Assembly: GCF_022814725.1 (NCBI RefSeq)
Contig: NZ_CP093442.1
Location: forward strand, 1,860,001 to 1,924,000
Direction of reading: 5' to 3'
Source: Bdellovibrio reynosensis
Lineage (GTDB): Bacteria; Bdellovibrionota; Bdellovibrionia; Bdellovibrionales; Bdellovibrionaceae
Length of the DNA stretch: 64,000 bases
The notes beneath the pieces were generated by a model that was not told the DNA's origin, made no database searches, and was given only the letters and a program-made list of their open reading frames with translations. How positions within the stretch are numbered: the first letter of the stretch is position 1; the number at the start of each line of letters is the position of its first letter. Shown here piece after piece: positions 34,619 through 43,685 of the stretch. Made by a program: the position numbers and the translations under genes.

Positions 34619-34762
34619 TCATTGTTTCATCAAGCTGCCGATTGCATAAAAAACCAAGAGCAAATTCAAAGCGAAAATAAATACTTGGAAAAGACTCAGG
34701 GACCCATCCTTAGTTTTGAAGCTGTTGATAAAGTTTTGATTTCCTTTTTTGATGAAGCTCAT
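34619..34762 (-). CDS. 47-residue single-pass membrane miniprotein
   Basis: A short frame reading MSFIKKGNQNFINSFKTKDG and then a hydrophobic helix (about residues 24-43) ending LMKQ. The ATG at 34760-34762 is preceded by AGGAG at good spacing, so it is very probably translated. Two lysines just before the helix fit the positive-inside rule, giving a cytoplasmic N-terminus. The function is unknown. It is convergent with the H1-like gene, using the same terminator region, and divergent from the 34959 gene. Confidence 0.7.
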   Translation of the reverse strand: MSFIKKGNQNFINSFKTKDGSLSLFQVFIFALNLLLVFYAIGSLMKQ

Positions 34763-34958
34763 GGCATTTCTCCTATAAGTAAATCGCTTTTTGCAGTCCC
34801 CGTTCCAAGCTGAAATGCTGTTATAATTGTTTTAACCTCGATAAATCCCAGAAATCAGAAATTTCATTCTTCAAAACAGAAATATATCTATTTGGAATTC
34901 GCTGCACGGATATAGAGTTTCGCTTGCCCCACAGGCAAACCTTCGCTAGTTAAAGCCA
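34763..34958. other. Intergenic region between divergent genes
   Basis: 196 nt upstream of both the miniprotein and the 34959 gene. It contains TATAAT at 34822-34827 in plus-strand orientation, the best -10 candidate for the downstream gene, but no convincing -35 at 16-18 nt. No other signal seen. Confidence 0.35.
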
Positions 34959-35693
34959 ATGATCCGAATTCTTTTGTCTCTTTTTAAATATACTGGCTTT
35001 TTCGTTTTTGGTGCTGTCGCAGCCACTTTCATCGGTTTACTAGCAGTAAGCTATTATGGTGTTGATCAAGTTCATAAAGCCTCTATTTCCAAACCCGAGC
35101 TGCCCTTAAGTACAGCTAAAGCCTCGTTACTTCCTTCTGTTCCCGAATTGCCTACAGACAAAAACGAAGTAAATCCAAATCTGCGTGAGCTTACTCGGTT
35201 GGCGAAAAATTATGCTTCGGAATTTAATCTTTTCGATCAATTGACTGACGCTACGAAATTTAAACCAAAGCCAGAGCTATGCTCAGTACTTTGCAATCCA
35301 GTCGCACTAAGCAAAGAGCGATTACAACTGGAAGGCGCTAATTATTTAGCTGCTTACTATAAAGAACAAGGCACGCGCGCATTCCAAGATCCACTTTTTA
35401 GAATTGTGACCAAAGAAACGGAATTGCTAGCGCAGGTTTATGCACCAAGATTACGTGAAGTGGTTTTGAACCTAAATCGTCCTGTCCTCAGTGCAACCGA
35501 TAAGCTGATGTTAGCAATGCAAGCTGAAGCGGCGGTTTTGATTGAAGCAACTCAAATAGCTATGGCCTGGGATGAAATCCAAAACCAGATTCAAAACCGT
35601 AAGCCGTTACGGGAACTATTTAGGTCCTGCCAGATGGGTTTAAAACCGAAAAAACAGGTTTTTGCAGAGTGTGAATCTCTGATTCCAAACTGA
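34959..35693 (+). CDS. Membrane-anchored protein of unknown function
   Basis: A 244-residue protein with one N-terminal hydrophobic stretch (about residues 8-33, GFFVFGAVAATFIGLLAVSY) that looks like an uncleaved anchor or signal peptide. A Pro/Lys-rich linker follows, then a helical domain of about 170 residues with LCSVLCNPVAL (two cysteines) and a C-terminal FRSCQMGLKP and VFAECESL. Four cysteines outside the membrane could form disulfides. No family recognised. The start has no strong Shine-Dalgarno site (CTAGTTAAAG). It is upstream of gcvP with a separate promoter region between. Confidence 0.65.
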   Translation: MIRILLSLFKYTGFFVFGAVAATFIGLLAVSYYGVDQVHKASISKPELPLSTAKASLLPSVPELPTDKNEVNPNLRELTRLAKNYASEFNLFDQLTDATKFKPKPELCSVLCNPVALSKERLQLEGANYLAAYYKEQGTRAFQDPLFRIVTKETELLAQVYAPRLREVVLNLNRPVLSATDKLMLAMQAEAAVLIEATQIAMAWDEIQNQIQNRKPLRELFRSCQMGLKPKKQVFAECESLIPN

Positions 35694-35798
35694 CGCGGCC
35701 TCTAATTCAAGTCAGGGTTCGGTTTTTTAACATTTCGCCTCGCATTAGGGCAGGTCCGTGCCTTACAAATCTTTCATACCTTAGAGGGCTATGCTACT

Positions 35799-35824
35799 CT
35801 CGAGCGCGTAAAAAACCTCGAGGT
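35799..35824 (+). promoter_or_regulatory. Hairpin overlapping the gcvP ribosome-binding site
   Basis: CTCGAG at 35799-35804 can pair with CTCGAG at 35817-35822 across a 12-nt loop. The second arm overlaps the GAGG Shine-Dalgarno stretch, six nt before the gcvP ATG. Folding would hide the ribosome-binding site. There is no recognisable glycine riboswitch motif upstream. Confidence 0.4.
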
Positions 35825-35829
35825 GTTTC

Positions 35830-38703
35830 ATGAAAATTGCCGATCTTTCCCCACGCAATGAATTTATCCCACGTCACATTGGTCCCTCTGATTCAGACAT
35901 CCACGCGATGTTGAAAACTTTGGGCTTTAACTCTCTTGAGCAAATGGCTGACAAGGTCATCCCTGCGCAAATCAGAAATCAACATAAGTACGAAGATGTT
36001 GGACCCGGCATTTCTGAATACGATCTTTTAAATCACCTGAAGCAGATGGTTTCTAAAAACAAAGTTTTTAAAAATTATATCGGTATGGGTTACCACGATA
36101 CGATCACTCCAACTGTGATTCAAAGAAACATCTTTGAAAATCCAGTGTGGTACACGGCTTACACTCCTTATCAGCCAGAAATTTCTCAAGGCCGCTTGGA
36201 AGCTTTATTGAACTTCCAAACAATGGTGGCTGATTTAACTGGAATGGAAATCTCAAATGCTTCTCTTCTTGATGAAGGAACGGCGGCAGCTGAGGCGATG
36301 TTCATGGCGCACTCACTTTGCAAAACTAAAGCAAACGCTTTTGTTGTTTCGCCAGAAATGCATCCACACGTCATCGAAGTTATTGGAACGCGCGCAGAGC
36401 CGTTGGGCTTTGAAATGATTGTTATGGATCCAGCGAAATATGATTTTGCAAAACCTGTGTTCGGTGTTTTCTTCCAATACCCAAATACTTCTGGTGTGGT
36501 TGAAGATTACTCGGCCCTTGCAAAAAAATATAAAGACCAAGGCGCATTAGTTACTGCTTCTGTTGATATCTTGGCGATGACTCTTCTAACTCCTCCGGGT
36601 GAATGGGGCGCTGACATGGTTGTGGGTAACACCCAACGTTTCGGTGTACCATTGGGTTATGGTGGTCCTCACGCGGCTTTCTTGGCAACTAAAGATGCTT
36701 ACAAGCGTTTGATGCCAGGTCGTCTTGTGGGCGTTAGCGTGGATTCACAAGGGAAGCCTGCTTTGCGTTTGGCTTTGCAAACTCGTGAACAACACATCCG
36801 TCGTGAAAAGGCGACTTCAAATATTTGTACAGCCCAAGTGTTATTAGCAAATATGGCTTCGATGTATGCGGTTTACCACGGACCTCAAGGTCTTAAGAAA
36901 ATCGCTCTTCGTGTTCAGCGTCTGACTGGTATTTTAGCTGAAGGTTTAAACAAGCTTGGTTTCAAAGTAGCGCCGGGCGCTTTCTTTGACACTGTGACTG
37001 TGACGACAGATAAAGCGGCCGCGATCATTGCAAGTGCTGAAAAAATGCAAATGAACTTCCGCAATTTCGGCAACAACAAATTGGGTGTTTCGTTAAATGA
37101 AACAACTTCTTTGGAAGATGTTGAAATGATCTGGGCTGCTTTCAATCTTGGCAACATGCCGACATTCACGGCGTTATCAGTGGATGAAGCGCTTAAAGAT
37201 ATCGAAATCCCTGCGAACCTGACCCGTAACTCAGCTTACATGACTCACGTGGTGTTTAACTCTCACCACAGCGAAACTGAAATTTTGCGCTACATCCATC
37301 AGTTGCAAAACAAAGACATCACTTTGACTCATTCCATGATTCCACTTGGATCATGCACGATGAAGTTAAATGCAACGACAGAACTTGTTCCAGTGTCATG
37401 GCCAGAGATAAGCAAACTTCATCCATTTGCACCGACTATTCAAGCGGCTGGTTTGATTGAAATGATTCATGACCTAGAAAAGAAACTTGCTGACATCACT
37501 GGTTTTGCGGCTGTGAGTTTGCAACCAAATGCGGGTTCCCAAGGTGAATACGCGGGTCTATTGGTGATTCGTAAGTATCACCAATCTCGCAACCAAGGTC
37601 ATCGTAACATCTGCTTGATCCCATCTTCTGCCCATGGAACAAATCCTGCGTCTGCAGCGCTTGTGAACATGGAAGTTGTAGTAGTCGCGTGTGACGATCA
37701 AGGTAACGTCGATATTGCTGATCTTAAAGCGAAGGCTGAACAACATAAAAACAATCTTGCTGCTTTGATGATCACTTACCCTTCAACTCACGGTGTGTTT
37801 GAAGAAGGTATCGTTGAGATTTGCAAAATCATCCACGATAACGGCGGTCAAGTTTACATGGACGGCGCCAACATGAATGCCCTTGTTGGTATGTGCCGTC
37901 CTGGAACTTTCGGTCCTGACGTATCTCACTTGAACTTACATAAAACATTCTCGATCCCTCACGGTGGTGGCGGACCGGGTGTTGGTCCTATCGGCGTGGG
38001 CGCTCACTTAGCCCCATTCTTGCCAAAACATTCTTTGGTGCCAGAGTGTGGACCTAAAGACGGCATTTCTGCGACGACGTCTGCTCCATGGGGAAGCGCT
38101 AGTATCCTTCCGATCTCTTGGGCTTACATTACGATGATGGGTGCAGAAGGTTTAAGAAAAGCGACGCTAGTAAGTATCTTAAATGCGAACTACATTGCTA
38201 AAAAACTAGAAAGCCATTTCCCAGTTCTTTACAAAGGTAAAAACGGTCTTGTGGCCCATGAATGTATCGTTGACGTTCGTGAAATCAAAAAAACTTCAGG
38301 CGTGGATGTTACTGACGTAGCAAAACGTTTGATGGACTTTGGCTTCCACGCGCCAACTATGAGCTTCCCAGTTGCGGGAACTTTGATGATTGAGCCCACT
38401 GAATCTGAATCTAAAAAAGAATTGGATCGTTTCATCGACTCTATGATCGCTATCCGCCAAGAAATCGCGACAGTTGAAAGTGGAAAAATCGATAAAGAAA
38501 ACAATGCGCTTAAGAACGCGCCTCACACAGCTCAAATGTTGATGAAACCTGAATGGAATCATCCGTACAGCCGTGAAGAAGCCGTTTATCCTCTAGAGTG
38601 GTTGCGTCTAAACAAGTTCTGGCCTTCGGTTGCCCGCGTGGATAACGCTTACGGGGACCGTAACCTAATTTGTTCTTGCCCTTCATTGGATGAATACAAA
38701 TAA
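35830..38703 (+). CDS. gcvP: Glycine dehydrogenase (decarboxylating), P-protein
   Basis: A 957-residue PLP enzyme of the glycine cleavage system, which decarboxylates glycine and passes the aminomethyl group to GcvH. N-terminal features are [13 protein letters not shown] and [19 protein letters not shown]-like text. The C-terminal half carries the PLP lysine in [20 protein letters not shown]. The length matches the single-chain type, not the two-subunit type. A hairpin covers the ribosome-binding site. Unlike the usual gcvT-gcvH-gcvP order, it is separated from gcvT-gcvH by about 3.3 kb of unrelated genes. Confidence 0.96.
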   Translation: MKIADLSPRNEFIPRHIGPSDSDIHAMLKTLGFNSLEQMADKVIPAQIRNQHKYEDVGPGISEYDLLNHLKQMVSKNKVFKNYIGMGYHDTITPTVIQRNIFENPVWYTAYTPYQPEISQGRLEALLNFQTMVADLTGMEISNASLLDEGTAAAEAMFMAHSLCKTKANAFVVSPEMHPHVIEVIGTRAEPLGFEMIVMDPAKYDFAKPVFGVFFQYPNTSGVVEDYSALAKKYKDQGALVTASVDILAMTLLTPPGEWGADMVVGNTQRFGVPLGYGGPHAAFLATKDAYKRLMPGRLVGVSVDSQGKPALRLALQTREQHIRREKATSNICTAQVLLANMASMYAVYHGPQGLKKIALRVQRLTGILAEGLNKLGFKVAPGAFFDTVTVTTDKAAAIIASAEKMQMNFRNFGNNKLGVSLNETTSLEDVEMIWAAFNLGNMPTFTALSVDEALKDIEIPANLTRNSAYMTHVVFNSHHSETEILRYIHQLQNKDITLTHSMIPLGSCTMKLNATTELVPVSWPEISKLHPFAPTIQAAGLIEMIHDLEKKLADITGFAAVSLQPNAGSQGEYAGLLVIRKYHQSRNQGHRNICLIPSSAHGTNPASAALVNMEVVVVACDDQGNVDIADLKAKAEQHKNNLAALMITYPSTHGVFEEGIVEICKIIHDNGGQVYMDGANMNALVGMCRPGTFGPDVSHLNLHKTFSIPHGGGGPGVGPIGVGAHLAPFLPKHSLVPECGPKDGISATTSAPWGSASILPISWAYITMMGAEGLRKATLVSILNANYIAKKLESHFPVLYKGKNGLVAHECIVDVREIKKTSGVDVTDVAKRLMDFGFHAPTMSFPVAGTLMIEPTESESKKELDRFIDSMIAIRQEIATVESGKIDKENNALKNAPHTAQMLMKPEWNHPYSREEAVYPLEWLRLNKFWPSVARVDNAYGDRNLICSCPSLDEYK

Positions 38704-38710
38704 TTTTTAG

Positions 38711-39694
38711 ATGAAGAAAAAAGTTCTTCTTATCAGACTTGATAAAATTGGCGACCTGATTTGCACCATGTGTGTAGATCAGGTTTCTTTTTTGAAGGAC
38801 TATGAAGTTCAGTGGGTTATCGCCAAGGGACTTAAATTTATCCCGGAAAACGCAGAACCACGCAGAAATTATCTGGAGCTTTCTAAAGAGGACTGGAAAA
38901 CGTCCTTAAATGCCTTACGCAAGTTTATTAAAGAATATCAACCCGATGTGGCGGTCAGCTTTCAGGCCCCGTGGTGGGTGAATTTCGCGCTTTGGGCTGA
39001 AGGCGTGAAAGTTCGCGCTGGCGTTCTATCTCAGTGGCATAGCTTTTTGTTTTTAAATAAAGGATTACGACAGAAACGAAGCCGAGCAGTTCAACATGAA
39101 GCTGCTTACAACATGGATTTGCTTGCCCACGCTTTAAATACTTCTTCGCCCGGCACGGATATCCCTGTTTTAAAATTGAATGCCGCCGACAATGCTCCGC
39201 TTTTAGAAAAGCACGGCTTAAAGCCACAATCCTACGTTGTGGTTCATCCCGGGATGGCGGGTTCAGCTTTGAATTGGCCGATCCCGCGCTATATTGAATT
39301 TATTAAAAAAGCCTCTGAGCAATCGATGATGGTGCTTACCGGTACTCCTGCCGATGAAGTATGGCTGACTGAAATTAAAGAAACCTTTAAAAATAATTCT
39401 CAGGTTTTATCTCTGCAAAATCAGCTGAATGCCGGGGAACTGTTTACCGTTTTAAAAAATGCGAAAGCTGTTGTTGCACCAAGTACGGGAGTTGCTCATA
39501 TGGCAGCTTCATTAGGAACCCCAGTTTTAGGCATTTATTCGCCAGTCCGTGTTCAGCATCCCCGTCGCTGGGCTGCCCGCGGGAAGAACGTTCAGATCTT
39601 CATGCCTGAAAACCAAGACCCGGACCAAGTAGATCCTTCATGCATGCTTGAGATTCAGGCGGATGATTTGCTAAAGGCCTTAAATTCGCTGTAA
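38711..39694 (+). CDS. GT9-family (ADP-heptose-type) glycosyltransferase
   Basis: A 327-residue GT-B enzyme of the lipopolysaccharide heptosyltransferase family (GT9). The N-terminal RLDKIGDLICTM is characteristic, and YVVVHPGMAGSALNWP opens the donor-binding domain. The late segment APSTGVAHMAASLGTPVLGIYSP holds the S/T-G-x-x-H motif of the family. It probably adds heptose to lipid A-core on the cytoplasmic face. It starts 7 nt after gcvP, so it shares the transcript, but a functional link to glycine cleavage is not apparent. Confidence 0.85.
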   Translation: MKKKVLLIRLDKIGDLICTMCVDQVSFLKDYEVQWVIAKGLKFIPENAEPRRNYLELSKEDWKTSLNALRKFIKEYQPDVAVSFQAPWWVNFALWAEGVKVRAGVLSQWHSFLFLNKGLRQKRSRAVQHEAAYNMDLLAHALNTSSPGTDIPVLKLNAADNAPLLEKHGLKPQSYVVVHPGMAGSALNWPIPRYIEFIKKASEQSMMVLTGTPADEVWLTEIKETFKNNSQVLSLQNQLNAGELFTVLKNAKAVVAPSTGVAHMAASLGTPVLGIYSPVRVQHPRRWAARGKNVQIFMPENQDPDQVDPSCMLEIQADDLLKALNSL

Positions 39695-39703
39695 AATCGC
39701 TGC

Positions 39704-40720
39704 ATGCAAAGACTTTACACTTACCCAGCTTCATTTGAAGAATCCATCAGCCGTGCATTATCAAAGCATCAGCTGACGCTTAAGGATTCCAAAGCGCTAG
39801 CGAAATGTGTAATGGCTTTATCGGATTATTTCATTCATCGCCCTGAATCCCCAACACCGTGGAATGAATCTTGGGCCCAGGTTGCCTACCTTTGTTACTA
39901 TTTACCGCTTAATTCCACCCGCCTTCGCGCGCTGATTGATGAGGGTGACAAACGCGGCTTTTTTGATGGCTTAGATCGAGTGATTGATTTCGGTGCGGGC
40001 TTGGCGACAGCTTCACTTACTTTGTCTGAAAAACATCCTTTGAAGTTTCATTTAGTTGAAAGAGCTGCAGAACCACAGCAACTGATTGAAAACTTCTTCC
40101 CGCAATTTAAGTGTGAAGAATGGGTCAGAACTTTTAGCTCTGGCCGACTGAAAGATCCTAAAAAAACTCTGGCGCTGTTTTCCTATTCACTGACTGAATT
40201 AGCAGACCTTCCTGATTGGGCTTATGAATGTGAAGCGTTGATGTTAGTGGAACCGTCTACGCAACAAGATGGCCGAAAGCTTTTAGGATTACGCCAGAAG
40301 CTTTTAGATAAGGGTTACTATGCGTGGGCACCATGTACTCATCAACTAGCTTGCCCGCTGTTAATGAATTCTAAAACTGACTGGTGCCATGACCGAGTTC
40401 ATTTCCAGGCGCCAGAATGGTTTTTAAAAATGGAAGAACAGCTTCCAATGAAAAACCGCACCCTGACGATGAGTTACGTTTTAATGCGTAAGACACCTCC
40501 ACAACCTATTCAAGCGGCTCGCATGGTCGGTGATTTACTGAAGGAAAAAGGAAAGGATCGCCAGTTGGTGTGCCGAGGGCCTCAACGCGAGTTTTTAGCT
40601 TGGATGCACAAGACCGGTATTAGCCAAGAAATTCCAAGAGGAGTTTTGGTGGAACTTCCCAATGATATGCAGGTTGTTTCAAACGAACTTCGTTTAAAAA
40701 GCGAAATTAAAGTCCTGTAG
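39704..40720 (+). CDS. Rsm22/METTL17-family methyltransferase-like protein
   Basis: A 338-residue SAM-methyltransferase-fold protein related to Rsm22 (METTL17), which assists ribosomal small-subunit assembly. The SAM-binding region is DRVIDFGAGLATASLTLS (about residues 90-107). The family's cysteine cluster is present: APCTHQLACPLL followed by TDWCHDRVHF, cysteines that in homologues bind an iron-sulfur cluster. It starts 9 nt after the GT9 gene. It may not have enzyme activity, as some homologues only bind the ribosome. Confidence 0.78.
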   Translation: MQRLYTYPASFEESISRALSKHQLTLKDSKALAKCVMALSDYFIHRPESPTPWNESWAQVAYLCYYLPLNSTRLRALIDEGDKRGFFDGLDRVIDFGAGLATASLTLSEKHPLKFHLVERAAEPQQLIENFFPQFKCEEWVRTFSSGRLKDPKKTLALFSYSLTELADLPDWAYECEALMLVEPSTQQDGRKLLGLRQKLLDKGYYAWAPCTHQLACPLLMNSKTDWCHDRVHFQAPEWFLKMEEQLPMKNRTLTMSYVLMRKTPPQPIQAARMVGDLLKEKGKDRQLVCRGPQREFLAWMHKTGISQEIPRGVLVELPNDMQVVSNELRLKSEIKVL

Positions 40721-40770
40721 CTTTAGCTTCAACCTTTTCGAAAACAAAAAGATTCACTAAAAAGGCAAAA

Positions 40771-40798
40771 AAATACCGAGATCTCTCTCGGCATTTTT
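40771..40798. terminator. Bidirectional rho-independent terminator
   Basis: CCGAGA-tctc-TCTCGG flanked by an A tract before and a T tract after. It lies between the convergent Rsm22-like gene and the TIGR02147-type regulator, so it probably ends both. Confidence 0.85.
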
Positions 40799-40830
40799 TT
40801 AGTCGAATTTGTTAAAAGGTTTTTTCCGAA

Positions 40831-41310
40831 CTATTCGTTAGGACCGAAACCTGATACTGGGAAAAGTGAAACAGAAATTTGGTAAGTTCTGCCACCAGCA
40901 ACACCTGTATCAAGGAACTGAGCCAACTCTTTACGGAATGCTTTGATTTTTTCTTTTGCTTCAGGAAGACGATTTTCATCTACAGTGATTGAAATTGTAG
41001 ATTGCTCGCGCTCTTCTGTCGGCATTTTCTCCAAAAGGCGCTCAAGTTTGCGCTTCATTTTCTTTTCACGGCTGATTTCGCCGAAACGCGATAATTCGTC
41101 TGGAGTAAGGTTCAAACGCTCCCCGAACATACGAATTGTTCTCATTGTGACAGTTCGTTTGCCATTTAGAATTTTGGACAAGAAAGACGAGTCCACTTCC
41201 AAGTGGCGCGCGAACGCACGCAATGAATAACGGGGATAGTTTTGGCTACGGCGAGCCAATTCATCTTCAAGAAACTGTCTAAAATCTGAGTTTTGTTTTA
41301 CGTCCTGCAT
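40831..41310 (-). CDS. Short TIGR02147-type helix-turn-helix regulator
   Basis: A 159-residue protein of the TIGR02147 type, frequent in Bdellovibrio and Fibrobacteres. FRQFLEDELARRSQNYPRYS and a helix-turn-helix with SSFLSKILNGKRTVT form the N-terminal DNA-binding part. The C-terminal ENRLPEAKEKIKAFRKELA and YQISVSLFPVSG match the end of the DUF4423 domain. Family members are usually about 270 residues, so the middle is missing and only the two ends are retained. I take the start as the ATG at 41308-41310 because a longer frame to a GTG at 41358 adds residues unlike the family. No strong Shine-Dalgarno site is seen at either. Confidence 0.75.
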   Translation of the reverse strand: MQDVKQNSDFRQFLEDELARRSQNYPRYSLRAFARHLEVDSSFLSKILNGKRTVTMRTIRMFGERLNLTPDELSRFGEISREKKMKRKLERLLEKMPTEEREQSTISITVDENRLPEAKEKIKAFRKELAQFLDTGVAGGRTYQISVSLFPVSGFGPNE

Positions 41311-41416
41311 GAGGACACAATTATTCAGAGGGGCATTAATAATCAAATAGTTGTTCACACCTTACATAGTTTTAATAATGCCATTCGGGGTGCGTCATTT
41401 GGACTACGAACCTTAC

Positions 41417-41920
41417 TTATTTTTTATTAAATATCAATAACTTACGAGTGCGTCCTCGCTCTTCAATTCTGTAATCTACATTACAAATCTTGTAGTCAGA
41501 ATCGAGCATTTGACAGAGCATTTCTTCCAACTTTTGTTCGTCACGTTGTGGCCCCAGTATCAAGCGTGTGGCTTTTAACAAACCTTGCTCGTGCAGATTC
41601 TTAACAATTTTATGAATGGCGATGCCACCAACTCCAGCAATCACCACTGTTCCCTTTAACACGTCTTTAACTTCTTCACCTGGAAGAGTTAAAAACTGAA
41701 CCTGTGTGTTTTGTTCCACACGAAGGAACTTTTCAGCGAATCGTCGGCTTAGTTTTTCCATAATGCTGCTGACTTGATCGACAAAATAGATCTCGGGGAA
41801 CTTGCCGCTTTTGTAAGCAGAAAGGCCAACAATCCCGTGATCACAACAGAAGTCCCATACGGGCTCTCCAGAAATTAGATGATCATGGATAAACTGCAGT
41901 CGCGGAGTAAGTTGATACAT
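41417..41920 (-). CDS. TrmK-like tRNA adenine-22 N1-methyltransferase
   Basis: A 167-residue SAM-dependent methyltransferase-like protein. VWDFCCDHGIVGLSAYKS is the SAM-binding motif in the position of TrmK, and GTVVIAGVGGIAIHKIV and LILGPQRDEQ are family-like. TrmK methylates N1 of A22 in tRNA. It is shorter than usual (about 230 residues) and lacks the C-terminal helical domain, so it could be a small relative with altered activity. A TTG three codons upstream is an alternative start. No clear ribosome site is seen. It is divergent from gcvT with only 56 nt between them. Confidence 0.75.
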   Translation of the reverse strand: MYQLTPRLQFIHDHLISGEPVWDFCCDHGIVGLSAYKSGKFPEIYFVDQVSSIMEKLSRRFAEKFLRVEQNTQVQFLTLPGEEVKDVLKGTVVIAGVGGIAIHKIVKNLHEQGLLKATRLILGPQRDEQKLEEMLCQMLDSDYKICNVDYRIEERGRTRKLLIFNKK

Positions 41921-41976
41921 AAGGATCAAATAAATGTTTCATTGACTGTCTGTCCAGAGGAAAGGAAACTCGCGCC

Positions 41977-43059
41977 ATGAAAAAGACGCCTTTAGCAGAT
42001 ACGCATGTAAATTTGGGTGCACGCATGGTCGACTTCGCTGGTTGGTATATGCCTGTGCAATACGTTGGCCTTCGCGAAGAACATGATAATGTTCGTAAGA
42101 ACGTTGGTTTGTTCGACGTTTCCCACATGGGTGAGGTTCGTGTGAAGGGACCAAAAGCTTTAGAAACTTTAGAGTGGTTAACAACGAATGACGTTGCAAA
42201 ACTAAATGACGGTGAAGCGCAATACTCTCTTCTTCCGAATGACCAAGGTGGTTTGGTTGACGACATCATCGTTTATTGCTTAAAGAAAAATGAAGACTAT
42301 CTTGTTTGCGTGAACGCTTCTAACAAAGACAAAGACTTTGCTTGGATGAATAAACACAACAACGGTGCAGACCTTGTTGATGAAAGTGACCTTTGGGGGC
42401 AAATCGCGATTCAAGGACCAAAAGCACTTGAACTTTGCGATCGCGTTTTCGGTTTCAAAGTTAGCGAAATGAAACCCTTCCATCTTCAACACGGCACTTT
42501 CCAAAATCACAAGATCATGGTGGCAACAACGGGTTACACCGGCGAAAAAGGCTGCGAAGTTTTCGTTGAGGCTGGCGGCACAGTGGCTTTGTGGAATGAA
42601 CTTCTAGAAAAAGGCAAAGACTTGGGAGTCATGGCCATCGGCCTCGGTGCCCGTGATACTTTGCGCACGGAAGTGAAGTACTCTCTGTACGGTCACGAAA
42701 TTGATGACACAACGAATCCTTATGAAGCCGGCCTTGGTTGGGTAATTAAACCAGCTAAAAAAGACTTCATGGGTAAAGTGTTAATCGTGGGCAAAAAAGA
42801 AGCAGGTCTAACGAAAAGTTTGATCGGTTTTAAGATGCTAGAGAAGGGCATTCCACGTCAGGGTTACAGCCTATTTTCTTTTGACAACAAAGAAATCGGC
42901 AAGGTAACTAGTGGTACACACTCACCGACCCTGGATGAACCTATTGGCATCGCTTACATCGATCTAGCGTATGCTAAAGAGGGAACAGAGTTCCACCTGG
43001 ATATCCGCGGCCGTAAAGTAAAAGCAGTGGTTGTTAAGACCCCTTTTGTTCAGAAATAA
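41977..43059 (+). CDS. gcvT: Aminomethyltransferase, T-protein of glycine cleavage
   Basis: A 360-residue folate-dependent enzyme that takes the aminomethyl group from GcvH-bound lipoate, releases ammonia and forms methylene-tetrahydrofolate. The N-terminus has FAGWYMPVQYVGLREEHDN, and the conserved VFDVSHMGE-like segment appears as LFDVSHMGEVRV. GTSPTLD-like text near the C-terminus appears as TSGTHSPTLDEPIG. Length is normal. The ribosome site is an A/G-rich stretch (GAGGAAAGGA). gcvH follows after 10 nt, forming a gcvT-gcvH operon separate from gcvP. Confidence 0.95.
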   Translation: MKKTPLADTHVNLGARMVDFAGWYMPVQYVGLREEHDNVRKNVGLFDVSHMGEVRVKGPKALETLEWLTTNDVAKLNDGEAQYSLLPNDQGGLVDDIIVYCLKKNEDYLVCVNASNKDKDFAWMNKHNNGADLVDESDLWGQIAIQGPKALELCDRVFGFKVSEMKPFHLQHGTFQNHKIMVATTGYTGEKGCEVFVEAGGTVALWNELLEKGKDLGVMAIGLGARDTLRTEVKYSLYGHEIDDTTNPYEAGLGWVIKPAKKDFMGKVLIVGKKEAGLTKSLIGFKMLEKGIPRQGYSLFSFDNKEIGKVTSGTHSPTLDEPIGIAYIDLAYAKEGTEFHLDIRGRKVKAVVVKTPFVQK

Positions 43060-43069
43060 GGAGCCTCAC

Positions 43070-43459
43070 ATGGCATTTCACATCCCAGAAGACTACTACT
43101 ACACAAAAGAACACGAATGGGCTCAGGTTGACGAGAACATCGTAACTGTTGGTATCACTGAGTTTGCTCAAGACCAACTTGGTGAAATCGTTTACGTGGA
43201 ACTTCCAGAAGAAGGTCAAAAAATCACTCAAGGCCAAACTTTCGGTGTTATCGAATCAGTAAAAGCCGTGAGCGACCTTTATGCTCCTGTTTCAGGCACA
43301 GTTATCGAAGTAAACACAGCTTTGGGTGACGATCCTTCAGTATTGAACGACGACCCAGTAAATGAAGGCTGGTTGGTTCGCATCGAAATGGATACTGAAA
43401 AAGAATTAGCGAACCTTATGAGAGCTCCTGATTACAAAAAGTTGATCAGCGAGAAATAA
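43070..43459 (+). CDS. gcvH: Glycine cleavage system H protein
   Basis: A 129-residue lipoyl carrier of the glycine cleavage system. The lipoyl lysine is K65 in IESVKAVSDLY, at the expected turn. YYTKEHEWAQV is the usual N-terminal segment. The start is the ATG at 43070, behind AAGGAG. An earlier in-frame methionine inside gcvT is not supported. It shuttles the aminomethyl and hydride groups between GcvP, GcvT and the dihydrolipoamide dehydrogenase, the last of which is not in this window. Confidence 0.95.
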   Translation: MAFHIPEDYYYTKEHEWAQVDENIVTVGITEFAQDQLGEIVYVELPEEGQKITQGQTFGVIESVKAVSDLYAPVSGTVIEVNTALGDDPSVLNDDPVNEGWLVRIEMDTEKELANLMRAPDYKKLISEK

Positions 43460-43548
43460 AAGGCATTAGAGCCGCAGAATGCAGAAACTTTTTTCTTGCA
43501 ATCTCGGCCTAAAATGCGCTAAACCTAGTTCTCGATTTTAAAGGTGCT

Positions 43549-43631
43549 GCCCCGCTGGTGAAATTGGCAGACACGCTAGACTTAGGATCTAGTGCGCAAG
43601 CGTGGGGGTTCAAGTCCCTCGCGGGGCACCA
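43549..43631 (+). tRNA. tRNA-Leu (UAG anticodon), CCA encoded
   Basis: GCCCCGC pairs with GCGGGGC to make the acceptor stem. CTAGA-CTTAGGA-TCTAG forms the anticodon stem-loop, with TAG as the anticodon. A long variable arm (GCGCAAGCG) marks a class II tRNA, and GGGGG-TTCAAGT-CCCTC is the T arm. The discriminator A and CCA tail are encoded. A terminator follows. A partial decayed copy of its 3' end lies about 190 nt downstream. Confidence 0.95.
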
Positions 43632-43643
43632 AATCTAAAAATA

Positions 43644-43675
43644 AAAAAAGCGACCCAAAGAGGTCGCTTTTTTTA
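43644..43675 (+). terminator. Rho-independent terminator after tRNA-Leu
   Basis: AAGCGACC-caaaga-GGTCGCTT stem followed by a T run, 12-20 nt after the tRNA 3' end. Confidence 0.9.
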
Positions 43676-43685
43676 TTTTTACACT

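Noticed and set aside
35694-35829. Glycine riboswitch in front of gcvP
   Set aside because: I looked for the conserved glycine riboswitch core in this leader and before gcvT and did not see it.
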